Assembly: GCA_012295275.1 (NCBI GenBank)
Contig: CM022672.1
Coordinates: 13,148,995-13,212,994 of the forward strand
Source: Chrysomallon squamiferum
Lineage: Eukaryota; Mollusca; Gastropoda; Neomphalida; Peltospiridae
DNA length: 64,000 bases
Direction of reading: 5' to 3'
Shown: positions 24,866-41,376 of the stretch, piece by piece
How the letters are laid out: every line of letters starts with the position of its first letter
How positions within the stretch are numbered: the first letter of the stretch is position 1
Made by a program: the position numbers and the translations under genes
Notes under the pieces: model-generated
Told to the model about the DNA's origin: nothing
Seen by the model: only the letters and a program-made list of their open reading frames with translations
Databases searched by the model: none

Positions 24866-26348
24866 TTATCCGATGTCACAGCAGACGTTATGGAGATATA
24901 AATCTTGAAAGGATGTTGAATATTTATTCTGAAAGTTATGCAGCAGATGCGACAGCTGACCGATGTTCAGCTGTTCGAGCTGACTTTGGATGTTGTCATT
25001 TGCTGTTTCTGGTCCCGCAGTTCCCCACCCCCAGCTACGTGGCCAGCTTTTAGTCGACTTTACCAGTGCCATTACTTTGTGTATGTAGTAATCTTTTATA
25101 TTGTCAATCAAGTCTGTTTTAGAAGACGGTGAATCTTCGGGACCTTTGTGGTCGTTTCGGGCATTAATGAAATCGTCGGTCCCCTGGCTGATCTTCACTG
25201 GTTTTGAACTTCCCGTTTTGTACGAGTCAGCGACAGATCTTTTGTTGCCAGTGTTTAAAATTGTGCCCAGAAAAGCGGACCTATTTGGTTTGTTCTGTGT
25301 AAGAATGTTATCATTATGCAGACCTCTGTCTTTTTCGTTGTTTTTGTTTGTTCTTTTCCTTTCTTGATTTAATTTTCCGTGTGTCTGGTCACTTCTGCCT
25401 GACTGTGAATACGGATTTGTTTCATTGCCTGCAGTTTTACTTTTTGTTTTCGTTGTTTTATCCGTCCCATTATCACTTGGTGCCCATTTTGAGTGTCCGT
25501 GAAATTTCGGCTGTTGTTCAATCCTGAGAAACAGTTTCATAAAACACGGCAAGTCACTGCATAATTTTTCGTTTGAATTATCTGAAAACGAAGAAAATAA
25601 TTTATTATTATTATTATAAATTTGATGAACTGAAATATATTTTAGTGTTTCCAAAAACATTAATGTGAACTATCATTGAACAGACTCCTGCCTTCTTCGT
25701 TAAATAACCAATGGTGAATTTTAAAAATGCCTAAAAACAAGCATACATTTTTCATTTTACAAATGATTAGTTTAAGATTGTGTTCTGCTTAGGATAATTT
25801 CTTTCTTTCACTTTTTTATTTGTTTTTGCCTCTTTTTCTTTTCTTTCTTTCCTTCTTTTTAAAAAAAACAACAACATACCCCCTCAAAAAACGATTTTTA
25901 AAATTTATTTTCTATCAATTTATAAATCTCTCTTAAATTTAAAGTTACAAAACAAATATTTTTAATAATTAAACTTGTAATATATAATTCCGACAATACA
26001 AAATTATTTTATTTTATTTTATTTCTTAATATAGATTTCTTCTTATTATTCTTCTTGATGCTTTATTTATTTCTGTCTGAAATGACGTCATAAAACGAAA
26101 AACCATCCTAGAGGGCTTGTTGTTGCCGCCATATATTATCTCTAAAGAATAGTAACAACAAGTAAAAAACAATACCTATGAACTGTACTGAATTTTATTT
26201 AGACGAAGAAATTATCAAAAATTCATATGCTTCAACAACAGAATGCAAATTATTTACCTGGCTTCAAAGATGCTTCTCTCGGTACAGTTCGAGATGAAGT
26301 GAAATGATACAGAGCGAGAAACAACACGAAATATACGAATTTCTCCAT
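24866..26348 (-). CDS. Unrecognised secreted protein, Asn/Lys-rich, with N- and C-terminal cysteine pairs
   Basis: Two coding exons on the minus strand, 26348-26258 and 25581-24866, joined at a phase-1 GT-AG intron, give 268 residues. The start MEKFVYFVLFLALYHFTSS is a clear signal peptide (cleavage near 19), and its exon ends CCAG/GTAAAT. The acceptor reads CGTTTTCAG. The mature part has only four Cys: Cys38 and Cys43 (LCSDLPCF) and Cys264-Cys265, four residues from the end (NVCCDIG). The middle, about 60-190, is hydrophilic and rich in Asn, Lys, Ser and Thr, with NGT (68), NET (83) and NRS (130) glycosylation sequons and possible prohormone sites at 105-107 (RKR) and 144-145 (KR). About 185-262 looks helical. 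A final Gly could allow amidation of Ile267, but nothing proves processing. I do not recognise the family; a prohormone or a structural secreted protein are both possible. The large antisense frames here are shadows. Confidence 0.7.
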
Positions 26349-26527
26349 AGCTCACTGCTTTCTGATTTTACCTGTAACGCTTCGGAGTCGACTTACAACT
26401 GCAGGTGACAACTGAAACACGAAAGTGATTAATTTTGTTTGATGTTAAAGGTCGGTTATGGGTTTTTTTTCCGATCCGATGTTTATGAGTAGTTTGTGAT
26501 GTCAATAGTGTATCTAGGCTTACGCAA

Positions 26528-26535
26528 TTTATATA
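26528..26535 (-). promoter_or_regulatory. Possible TATA box of the secreted-protein gene
   Basis: TATATAAA on the minus strand lies 180 bases before the start codon at 26348, which would place transcription start near 26500. A CRE-like TGATGTCA lies at 26498-26505, close to that point. Chance TATA-like sequence is common in DNA this AT-rich. Confidence 0.3.
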
Positions 26536-26562
26536 GATAACTTATTTATTTATTTTGCTGTT

Positions 26563-26565
<3 letters not shown>

Positions 26566-26604
<39 letters not shown>

Positions 26605-26658
26605 TATTATTATTATTATTACTTTATTATTATTGTTGTGTGTGTGTGTGTGTGTGTG
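26566..26658. repeat. Foldback (AAT)n(ATT)n array followed by GT repeat
   Basis: AAT units switch to ATT units at about 26602, forming a hairpin-capable inverted array. After a short spacer a GT repeat follows at about 26634-26658. The array sits just upstream of the minus-strand secreted-protein gene's possible TATA box. Confidence 0.85.
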
Positions 26659-26659
26659 A

Positions 26660-27151
26660 TACGCTGTATATTTGTTCGTAATAATATGGTCATGGAGGGA
26701 TTACTATTATTGTTAATATTGTTGTTATCATTTTTGTTATTAATTTATTATTTTTATAACTTTGTTTATCACTATCATCATCATCATTATTATCAGTATT
26801 ATTTTTTAATCACTGTTGTTAAGTATTTTATACTGCGTGACAATTTCTGTTGAAATTCAATGACAGAATTCTATCTCAAAGGACAAAATGTTTACTTTTA
26901 ATATAGCTTCTTGTTAATTCTAAAATTATATATTTTATATATATAATGTTTAATGTTCCTGAACAGTGTATTTTCCTTCGGCAAACACACAGATTATTAG
27001 TATTTAGAGCGAGAGATTCAGAAGAAAAGACTACAAAAGTGCATCCATTAATTTCAATGAATTACCAATAAAAGGGAGAATTACTGAAAATAATTAAATA
27101 TAGTAATTCGTATTATGTAGAAATTATCGGGAACATGACGAGTTCGATTAA

Positions 27152-27206
<55 letters not shown>

Positions 27207-29900
27207 AATAAATAAATAAACCTATTTTTATATATCATATATCATCACAGCGAGATGGATTTTTTAGGATTCATACCTCATTTGATTTAATTATATATAA
27301 ATGGTTAGAGACTGACAAAAATTAAATTAAAGAGACATAGAGACATGAAATTATCCAACTGTCTTGTTATATTTAAAACAGATACAATAAATATTTAAAA
27401 ATTCTGAACAATAAAAACGAGTGTTATTTGCTTTCCTCTCTGACTTTTTAAATTTTCATCTCTCGTTTTATTTTTGTTGTTATGCCTGATGTTATTATTA
27501 TTATTATTATTATCGTTGTTGTTATTGTTTTTTGTTGTTCTTTGTTCTTCTTCTTCGTCGTCTTCTTCTTCATATTATTAATTTTGTTATTCTTTTTGTT
27601 CGTTGAATATGGAAAACACTTTATATGGTTTTTATCTATACTGACGTTTCATATTTTTTAATTAACATATTAACATATAAATTTAACTAAATTCAAATCT
27701 ATCTTTCGTCCTGAATATGTATTTAACATCCTTTACTTATTTATAAATAAATATAGTGCATGTACAAACAAATATAGAGACAAAGTAGATATGTTACAAA
27801 AAAAAAAATTCACCTCTGAGATTTTATTGGATAGAGCCTTAAGAAACAAACAAAATGAGATCCACATTTTTCAAATATCTTGAAAATTGACAAACAAACA
27901 AAATAGAGACAAAAATACTGTGATCCAGATAAAAAACGTGTTAAAAAAAAAAAAATTAAAAAAGAGAAATGTAAACAATTTTTTTATTTAGCTGGAGCCA
28001 AAGGAAACATCAACAAAAACTAAAAATTGCTGAGAACAGAATTAGAGTATAAACAAAGTCATTCACGTAGTTTATAAATAAGGTAAACAAACGCTTTCGA
28101 CCAATCAGAAGGCAGCATTTGGTTGACGTATCCTGATTCCCTCAAACGGCGACTGCCATTACCATAACAAAGAACTGCGTTTAATATCGTTCACAATCGA
28201 ACAAACCATGTTCGCAATTATAGATTTCCGTGAAATTTGACAGAAATAAAGTTAAATAAATGATCTATTGAAAGCATATGTGCTTGTTTTTTTTTTTTTT
28301 TTTTTTAAATCGCTCACATGCTAAGCCTACTTAGATGACTTTGTAAGGCAAATTTAAAAAAAAAAAGTTATAAGAATATTGCAGATACTCGTGTTTAATA
28401 GAAATTAAATTTTCGAAAGCGAGGATGAGTAGAATTGTGTGCAGAACATCATCAAAAAAGATTTATTCTTGGAAATTTATTTATAAGCTGTTAGCAGGTT
28501 ATTTTCTGATGGTCCTCTCCCTGTCCACTGCTACTCGAGAATGACGTTATCTTTGATCATCAGAAAAGCCGAGATAGCGGAAAGTGTGTAATTGTAACTT
28601 TGCTACATAGAGACGTACAGACAAAGACGTCGAATCTGCGTGATTACATACATACATACATATATATATATGTAGGTGTTTATGTATGTACGTATATATG
28701 TATTATCACAAACACTCGCGCGCATATATGTATATAAACGCACACATATACACGCATATACGAACACACAAATTTGAAAACACACACAAATACATACATA
28801 CATACATATATGCTTATTATATATTTATATGTTTGCATATTAATAAATAAAGATTTTTAGATAAATTAAATGAATATTTGATATGTTTGTTTTTTTCTTT
28901 TATAATAAACACACTCACTCAGACGAGTGAACGTCGTAACAAAAATAAAAACCAGTGTATTATATTACACTTCTGACGGGTAATGGCCGCCGACTCATCA
29001 ACTCAGTTGTTTGTGTGTGACGAGGAAATGTCTTTAAACAAAGACTTCCATTATTTCGTTTTCCTCCACATACAGAATTAAACAAAAGCTCTAATCAATT
29101 ATTCAAATGTATTTCATTGTTCGTAAAATAACTGTTCGGTAAAATGTTCTACAGCCGTTATTTACCATAAGCGAAATAAAAAGTTTAAATTCAAGGAACA
29201 AACGAAAACGTAAAGATGTTTTTACGGTGATAATAATTAAACTCACAGAAATCTTACAGACTGATGTACTGATTGATAACAGTTATATTTGAGGATAATG
29301 AATGTTCATGAATATTCAGAAACCGAAATAGCTAACAGATTATGAATTGCAGTTTGTATTGTAAAATATGTGCTGAAAACGAATATAATTATTGGGAACG
29401 GAAAGATACAACGTGCAGGAACAAATATGCACAAATATATATATATAGTCTTTATTTAATAGTTCAAATATGTCATGACAGTTTAAAAATAGCAATTTTG
29501 TTTCAGTGACCGCCGAGTGACTAAAGAAACTAATGTGTATATATAATAGTGTATTCAAAGATTCAAACAAGATCTTGTTGATGACTTGGAAAATACATCT
29601 CTGAAAATGACGTAATTTAGAATTTAGATTCCACAGGCAGGAAAGCACTCGTCGCGGTTTTAAACAGACAAATCTTTGGGATCATGGAAAAAGAAAAACA
29701 ACCGACAAAGTACTGATGCATTAGACTCGCGATTAACCACCGGTTTACAACACACGTTAAATATATTTCATAACATACGTTTCTGTATATAAACTAATGC
29801 TAGCAAATAAATATACGACATGAAACAGTCTGTTTACATAAATATTTTATTTCCAGATCATATTTGTGACAAAAAGGCGGATATAATTATTTATGAAAGG
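26660..29900. other. Intergenic DNA between the two minus-strand secreted-protein genes
   Basis: No convincing gene. It holds an AAT array (27151-27200), an ATT patch (27490-27515) and a CATA/TATG/CACA tract (28641-28810). A CCAATCAG box lies at 28101-28108. A 32-residue frame begins ATGGCCGCC at 28983; it is treated as a weak small-ORF candidate only. Confidence 0.55.
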
Positions 29901-29914
29901 CAATTTTTGATTCA

Positions 29915-29924
29915 TTTATTTATT
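29915..29924 (-). terminator. Candidate poly(A) signal of the RFamide gene
   Basis: Overlapping AATAAA hexamers on the minus strand lie about 230 bases after the stop at 30153. Another AATAAA overlaps the stop codon itself but would leave almost no 3' UTR. Confidence 0.35.
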
Positions 29925-30152
29925 GTTAGATAATAATGGCTTTAATCGATGAACTGTCGAATTTATAAACGATTTTGGAACGGGCAAATACGTCATGGGT
30001 TTAAATTATTAAACGGGCAAATACTAAACAATAACACGACTGTTTCTGAGAACATCAAAGATTGAGATGTTTTAGTTAAGTCCGATAAAGAAAACGCGTG
30101 TGGCGGTTGTGTAACATCGATGTGTTATTTTCCAATCACTTTGGATTTCTGT

Positions 30153-33695
<3,543 letters not shown>

Positions 33696-34150
33696 CTTCA
33701 CTTTCTGAAACAAACGGAACAAGACGGTGACATACGGGCAGCCTATAGACAAATGATGATTCGCGATACGCACGTTGTTTAAAATGTAATGAAAATACGA
33801 TACCACGTTACAAAAAATTACAGGCTGGGGAGGATCAGTTATGATAAATGTTTAGGGCCAGATGTATTTCAGAGTTCGGAAAAAAAAATTTGATTTTAGA
33901 ATATAACGACATAACCTGAGAATGGGATATAAGTCTAAACACAAATTCCATTTATAGTTCATATACAACTTTGACAGATTCTGTGCGGGGTTTTTTATTA
34001 TGATTTTTTTTTTTTTTTTTTTTGTTCATGAAAAAAAGGTTTGTGTATGCAAAACCATCCGAAAAATGTGAGATATCACCATTATAGATGCTCGGTAAAA
34101 TGTTCTTAGTTTCCTGATTTTGGATAAGGAATCCTCTAACTGTATTATAC

Positions 34151-34187
<37 letters not shown>

Positions 34188-34286
34188 TAAATTTTATTTT
34201 ATTTATTTATTTTGCCAGTGTAAGAGAATTGCACTGTTTTATTATCAAAATGAACACTTTAGTAGCATCCAACGACAACAGATGAA

Positions 34287-34344
<58 letters not shown>

Positions 34345-34756
34345 TAAATTAATAAAATAAATTAATAATGATGATGATGATGATTTTATAATTGTGTAAT
34401 CTAGTGTTTTTTTAGTATAATAATGGCACTGAAGATTATAACGGGATGGGAGATGAACATAAATTTAAATAAAATAAAAAAAATAAAAAGTTTAAAATTG
34501 TTTTGTTTTTTTTAAATGTCAGCTACAGACATAATATGAATTGCATTACTGGTCTCTGAATTCGTACTGGTCAGATTATTCTGTCGGATCCTTTCAGTCT
34601 TATTCCTTTTATTTTCGTTTGCTAATGTTTTTTGATTTACTGGTATAATCTAAAAACTGAAGTTATAAGAAATGTGTTATTATACTTCTGTGAAACTTGC
34701 TCTCTGCAAGATGGAGAAGTTAATAGCTCTGTGCAATACAGAGAATGTCGGTGACG

Positions 34757-34798
<42 letters not shown>

Positions 34799-35115
34799 AT
34801 GGTGAAAAATAAACAGTCAGCGATACCCTATGGATAAAAGTTGGTATCAGTATAAAAATTCTAAAGTTAAATTTTGTTACAGAATGGAAGCTTGCAACAA
34901 AAATACAAATAACACAATTAAATAATAACTGCAACAAGTACTGATATATTTTTTTGTTAAAATATATTGAAAATCTGTGAACATTTCCTTTCCACAAATA
35001 GACAAATACATGCACAGAGATACAAGTACACACACACAAGGACACACACATAACTTAGAAGAAAGACAAAATAACCATGAAGAAACACGTACATACACAT
35101 ACAAACGCAAAACAA

Positions 35116-35118
<3 letters not shown>

Positions 35119-35175
<57 letters not shown>
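35119..35175. repeat. CA microsatellite
   Basis: About 28 CA units in the probable first intron of the RFamide gene. Several His/Thr- and Cys/Val-rich frames over it are artefacts. Confidence 0.9.
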
Positions 35176-35178
<3 letters not shown>

Positions 35179-35223
35179 CCTCCCTACAAACTTAAGACTC
35201 AACTTAAAAATCAAAGTACCTAC

Positions 35224-35284
35224 CTGTATAGCTTTGCGTTGACTGAGCACCTTGGAAAATTAGACGTCAATTTTGGTTTTTATA
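35224..35284 (-). promoter_or_regulatory. Possible promoter and non-coding first exon of the RFamide gene
   Basis: On the minus strand a TATAAAAA at 35284-35277 is followed about 30-40 bases later by an initiator-like CTCAGTC (35247-35241) and then a strong donor, CAG/GTAGGT, at 35224/35223. This fits a small 5' UTR exon spliced to the acceptor at 33705, nine bases before the ATG. A full palindromic CRE, TGACGTCA, lies upstream at 35830-35837. This is inferred from consensus only. Confidence 0.35.
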
Positions 35285-36200
35285 TGAAGCCAGCTATGCA
35301 GAAACCCACGCATCAGTGCAAACAATAAACATTTTAACACTTATTGTCTCATACTGTTCTGTCGCCAACGTCCATTGTTATGGAAAATAAGGGATGAATA
35401 TTGGCATATTCTGCGGAAGTGGATCATATTCGGACAGGCGCGCAGGAAATGCGTAGATTACAGCATGTCGTATTCTTTTCCACAAAAGATTAGCACTGGT
35501 TAACGCATTGTATCACAGCTGTCGTTTCCTAATCAGTTTGTATTGCTTTTCTGTTTTTGCTTACTTCTTAACCGTCAGCGCTAATCTTCGTTAACTTTTC
35601 ATTTAGCAGCAATTTGCACCGGTTCTCGTCACGACAATACGCTTCGTTTCAAAGAGGAGAAAGAACAGTTATTTTTGGGCTGTGTCAAATATTCAACATG
35701 TTAATCGAATGGTTAAGTCTTAAAGATTTCATTTAAAGGTACATACAAATACTATTTATTTATTTATTTTATTTTTTATGTATTAACAGTTTATTAATTT
35801 ATTAAAGCTTGTCTATGAAAATAGCTTCGTGACGTCACATCATGCAAAGCTATGTCAAAAAAACATGATTTTTGGATATGTTAGTTTTTAGTGATTGTCA
35901 GTCTGTCAGATTACTTTGTGTGTGTGTGTGTGTGTGTGTATGTGTTTAAATATAGTAGTAACTTGAACATTTTATAAAAACATACATTTTAATCGTTTGT
36001 TTCTAACATGAAAAATAAACTTTAATCTAAAATTTGCAATAACGTAACAGAAATCTTTCTTCTAAACGTTGTTTTCATTTTATTTACTCTGCGTTACATA
36101 GTTTATAAAATATTTATATATTTAAAACACAGGCGTTAAGTAATCATTTCATTCATATTTCTGTTCATAAATGACGGAATAACCCTTTATTAACACTTAA

Positions 36201-36251
<51 letters not shown>

Positions 36252-36898
36252 TCGTAATAAAGGGCGTAAAGGGTAAAAATATTGTTTATTTTTATTTTAA
36301 CTGTATTATTTTATTTTATTTTATTTTATTTTATTTTATTTTATTTGTTTGTTTATTTGTTTTGACAACGTCTTATTTTCTAAGCTTCCTTCACTTCAGG
36401 AATAAAAAATAAGTTATAAAACTATTTTGATTTATATATATATATATATAACTCATCGATCCTCCAACAAATGATAATTCTAAAATATTACAATGATCCC
36501 CCATTCAAACAAACAGACAAAATTTAATGAAAGGAGTCAAAACCATCTCTAATTCGAACCCTGATGACCTTCTAAAATGCTTTCTGAATTATGCAAACCC
36601 CCCATCCCAAACAAATAGACAAAAACAAAACAACAGCAACATATAAATATACTATAAATTCACATGGTAGTGTTGAAGTCTTCTTTCTATGATTAGTTAT
36701 CAAGAATTTCTCCGTTAGTTTATTGGTAGAGCACTATCTGCTTAATTCGTATGCACTTTGGTTTGCACTGTTAAACTATTGGTGAACAACTGTTTTGATG
36801 TTTGCTTGATACTGTGCGGTGTATTCATTCGCGCTCCGATTCCTTTAAAGATAATTTTGCAAGATGCCAATTTTACTATTATTATTATTTTTTATTTA

Positions 36899-36939
<41 letters not shown>

Positions 36940-37004
36940 TTTTTTTTTTCAAAAGAGAATTTTGGCCAGATTTGAATTAAATTTATTTATTTATTTGTAT
37001 TGTT

Positions 37005-37097
37005 ATAGCAAAGAAGAAATTTATCCGTTATAAAACATTTTAACAATCAAATTCAGGTGATTTTGTTTTGTTATTTATTTATTTATTTATTTATTTA

Positions 37098-37139
<42 letters not shown>

Positions 37140-37205
37140 GTTGTTGTTGTTGTTGTCGTAGTAGCAAAGAAGAAATGTATCCGTAACAAAACATTTTAAC
37201 AATCC
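37005..37205. repeat. Direct repeat of about 45 bases, 155 bases apart
   Basis: GCAAAGAAGAAAT(T/G)TATCCG followed by AACAAAACATTTTAACAATC-like sequence occurs at about 37008-37055 and 37163-37206, separated by ATTT and ATT arrays. It is a small segmental duplication that includes the microsatellite. Confidence 0.7.
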
Positions 37206-38142
37206 TATTTATTTTTTTTTTTTATTTTTTTTTTTTTTTTTTTTTTGGTCGTTATTGTTGTCGTTTGTTTTTTTAAATGGTTTCATAATTATTAATTCAA
37301 AATAATAGTCGTTGTGTTCCACTTTTGGACCTTTTTCGAGGTTATCTTTCAGAAGTATAATACTCGGTTTATTCGTCGATATTTTTACAGTTTACATTTA
37401 AAAAATGTGGTAATTTCTGTTACTCCTACATTTTAATTTGTTATCATGCATGGTCGGCCAAATCGAATACGAACAATAATATAAAAAAAAAGTAAAATAA
37501 AATAATAAAAAGCAATTATATTTGCATTTATAAAGTTTCTATTTATAAAAACAATTATGTAAACCCCAGAGTGTGACAGATTGACAAATACGAGTGACTG
37601 TTTTTATATTCAAGTGTTTGTTTATAGTTACCATCATTACTAAAACATTAGACTCAAACTCTAAATTACTGTTTCTCTAGAATTTAACTGTCCATGACGG
37701 AAATGAACAATTAAATTATTGTGACAAGAACAAACTGGATAAAAACACTTTTATATACGTCAATGTGATTAGTTTCTTTGTGTCTAAAAATAAATGATTA
37801 ATAATTATGACGTTTCGTGATAAAATAAAATTTTCTGACCGTACATGTAGTCTGATGTTTTCGTTGTCTGTTATTGTTGTTTACCTTAAATTTTTTTTTT
37901 ACTATATCAAAGTTAAAGAGAAAACAAAAGATTGCAAATTTTCATGACCATCAATCTGTTTCTTATTTTATAATTTATAATTGTTATATTTTGTTGTTAT
38001 AAAAGATTGGCAGAGAGACATTAACATAACATTAATTATTATGGGTTTTTTTTTTTTTTTTTTTTTAACCATTTTTAATAATTGTATTCATCATCTACTA
38101 CAGACATCATCATCATTCTTATTATCATTTTTGTCGTTGCAG

Positions 38143-38193
<51 letters not shown>

Positions 38194-38768
38194 TGTTGTT
38201 GATGTTGTTACCATCATCATCATGAAACCATGCATTAAAAAAAAAAAAAAAAAAAAAAGTCAACAAGGAATACTCAGCTGTTGCTATAAACAAATTTGCT
38301 TTTGTTTTACAGCGATATTGATTAACTTTTTTTTTAACTCTGATTTTTTAATTTTTCTTTTTTTGACGACATTAAAGGAAAAAAAAAAGAAGAGATTTTC
38401 TGCGAAATTACCTATTTTTATCATTTTACTTTAGCTAATATCAATATACGACAATAAAAGATTATAATATACGGACCGCCGCCATTTTTGTTTTCAGTAG
38501 GTAATGTTATTGTATGGATCGCTGTATAAGTTTCTTCTAATGTTGCCTGAAAAATAATTTGTTTTGCTTGAAAGGTATGTTTTAAATGTTTTTCGCATTT
38601 CCTTAAATAAGCCATAGGGGATCGGATTTTCGGAAGTTTCGTCAAAATTGCAGTTATTTGGGGAAATAGAAAATAATAAACGAATATACAAAATGTATTT
38701 AAACGTTTTGAATCACTCACATGCTGTATGATAGGCACCGATTCCGAAAAAAAAAAAAAAAAAAAAAA

Positions 38769-38807
<39 letters not shown>

Positions 38808-40268
38808 CCGAACATCAAATGGCCAAAATTCTCATTCGTCCAACCAGATAAAACCCAACTGAACTCTATCTAGCCCAGCCTAAAATAGAAAATCACGTAA
38901 CCATTGTTATTAGAACTTACAGTACTGTTTCAATCATCTAATGTGTGTTATTGTTTTATTACATGCCGAGCAAACAGTGGAGACTTCACTGTTTAATAAA
39001 GAGTTTATTCTGGGCTGAAAGTAATTGTCTACTGCACGATTTCTTTTAATTTTTTATAACATTTACGGTAAGACAACATTTGGTCATTAAAAGCGATTGT
39101 CGTATACTCGAATGTAGTATAATTATGATAGATCTCATCATGGTCGTTTATTGAATTAATTTGTTCTTAAAAGAATACTCACACTAAAACTCGAGCTATT
39201 TGAGTTTGAAAGATGTACGTCGTGAGGACAATAAATACCACGATGATGATGACGTACTGATAATGCTAACAACAACAACAACAATAATAAAATTTACAAA
39301 ACACACAGACGTTTTGACATTCATTTATGCAGTCTCGTCCATGAAAAAGAAGACAGGGAAAAAAAAAAACAAAAACCCCACTACACACACAGTAACAACA
39401 GAACGCAGAAAAAAACTTACAAAGTCAAACAAATATCGAAAAATATTTGAGTAATAACATTTGTCAAATTAAGAACGGTTAAAAACAAAACAAAAAGTAA
39501 ATTAACAAGTTTTTTGTTTTTTCTCTCCACCTCCTACCATCAGTATTTATACTGATTAATGATTAGATTCATGGTAATAAATAAATGAACAAATATTATG
39601 TTTACGTTAACAGAATTTATGTATGTTCAATAATCTCTCTGTCTTTTTGTCTGTCTGTCTATCCATTTATCTCTCTCTCTCTCTTCCTCCCACCGTCTCC
39701 ATCTCACTCTCACTCGTCAGTTAAGTACTTAATATTAACGTTTTAATTACGAAACCCAGTGAGACTGTTGCTAGTATTGTTACGCTTTGGGAACTAATGA
39801 AAAAACCGGTCTACTGGGTAGTGGCGACCAATGGTAGAAAAGAGGACTCAATGAAGTGGAACCGTAATGTGAGAGTTTAATTGTTATAGGAAAGAATATT
39901 ATTGTTGGTATTCATAGACCAAATAAATTAAATGTCACGATTTATTTGTTTTAACCTGAGCAACGAATGGAGTCATGGTTCATTGATTTGTAAAGTGTAA
40001 AGCAATATTTTCTATGAACACATGGTTTATGATCGTGGATCAAACTGTCTTTCACGATAGGTTGCAGTTATACGCGGCTACACACCCACATACACACAAG
40101 AACAAATAAATAACAACAACAACAACAGCAACAGCAACAACAACAACAAAAATAGTAACAAGACATTTAAAAAAAAAATTTTTTTCATATATTATGATTG
40201 TATTGAAAAGTTTTAAATTATACTTTGCGTGAAATACTCATGAATAACATTAATTTTGTATAAATTAC

Positions 40269-40271
<3 letters not shown>

Positions 40272-40336
<65 letters not shown>
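40272..40336. repeat. CT microsatellite
   Basis: About 32 uninterrupted CT units just left of the long TG-rich tract. Confidence 0.95.
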
Positions 40337-40337
<1 letters not shown>

Positions 40338-40454
40338 ATAGTGTGTTTTTCTCTGGTTTATTATATTAATGGGTCGGTGGAGATGTTTTTACTTTGTCTT
40401 GTTTTGCTGAAGGGTTTTGCAAATTTTAAAAAAGTTTATTTGAAAATATGATTG

Positions 40455-41330
40455 TATTTTCGTTTGCGTTTGTATGTATGCATGTCTATAGGTATGAATA
40501 TTTCTGTGTGCGTGCGTGCCTGTGTATGTAGGAACGTAAGTTTGTATGCATCTTTGAGTGTATGAATGTGTTCGTATGTATGTATATTTCTACGTGTTTA
40601 TATCTACATATATATGTGTGATTTACCTGTTTGTCTGTGTATGTATGTGTGTATGTATATATGTGTATATATTAATTTGTGTTTTGCTGGGTTTTTTATG
40701 TATTTGCATGTATATACATTCATATTTGTTTGCGTTTCTACATGTTTATGTATGTGTATATATGTGTCTCTATATATGCATGTGTGTATGTATGTTCATT
40801 ATGTCTGCTTTTGTTTGTACGTGCGTGTGTCTGGATGTATTTATATCTCTTTAGATTTGTGTAAATGCGTTTTCTGTAATGTTTGTCTGTGCGTCTTTGT
40901 ATGTGCCTGAGCTTATATTTATATACTTGCGTGTGACTGTAGCCGTGCTTATATTTGACTTCCTGTTTTTCTGCTGTTTGTTTACACGTGTGTTTCTATG
41001 TCTGTCTATGGGTGTGTGCATCTGTGTTTAAGTCAGTGCAAGTTTGTTGTACGTGTGTGTATCTACGTGTATATTTTCCATTTTTATGTTTGTTTATATG
41101 CGTGTCTGTTTTTCTTTCTACATATGTTTCTGTATGGGTGTTTATATTTGCGTAGATGCATCTTTGTTTTTACATGTGTGTGCATTCGTGTTCGTGTGTG
41201 CACATGAGTATGTGTGTGTGTGCGCATATACGGGTGCATCTACATATGCATGTAAAAGTGTATCAGTGTTCATTTTTGTTTGTGTTTCTGTAATTGTAGT
41301 TTTGTTCTTATGTGGAGGTTTGTCTGTGCA

Positions 41331-41375
<45 letters not shown>
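40455..41375. repeat. Decayed TG/TATG-rich tract of about 900 bases
   Basis: The plus strand is strongly enriched in T and G with TGTATG, TGTGTG and TATATG words and very few CA runs, ending in a pure GT array at 41332-41375. Cys/Val/Tyr-rich frames in all three phases arise from this composition. Confidence 0.85.

Positions 41376-41376
<1 letters not shown>

Noticed and set aside
24866-24930. Relaxin/insulin A-chain-like end (LYLHNVCCDIG)
   Set aside because: The stop follows immediately, the remaining A-chain cysteines are absent in any frame, and the N-terminal Cys spacing is four residues, not the insulin B-chain spacing.
24808-25367. Plus-strand frames of 64-88 residues
   Set aside because: Antisense shadows of the minus-strand secreted-protein exon, which has a signal peptide and matching splice sites.
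38421-38738. Minus-strand frame of 105 residues
   Set aside because: No recognisable motif, no splice partner and AT-rich flanks; I could not support it.
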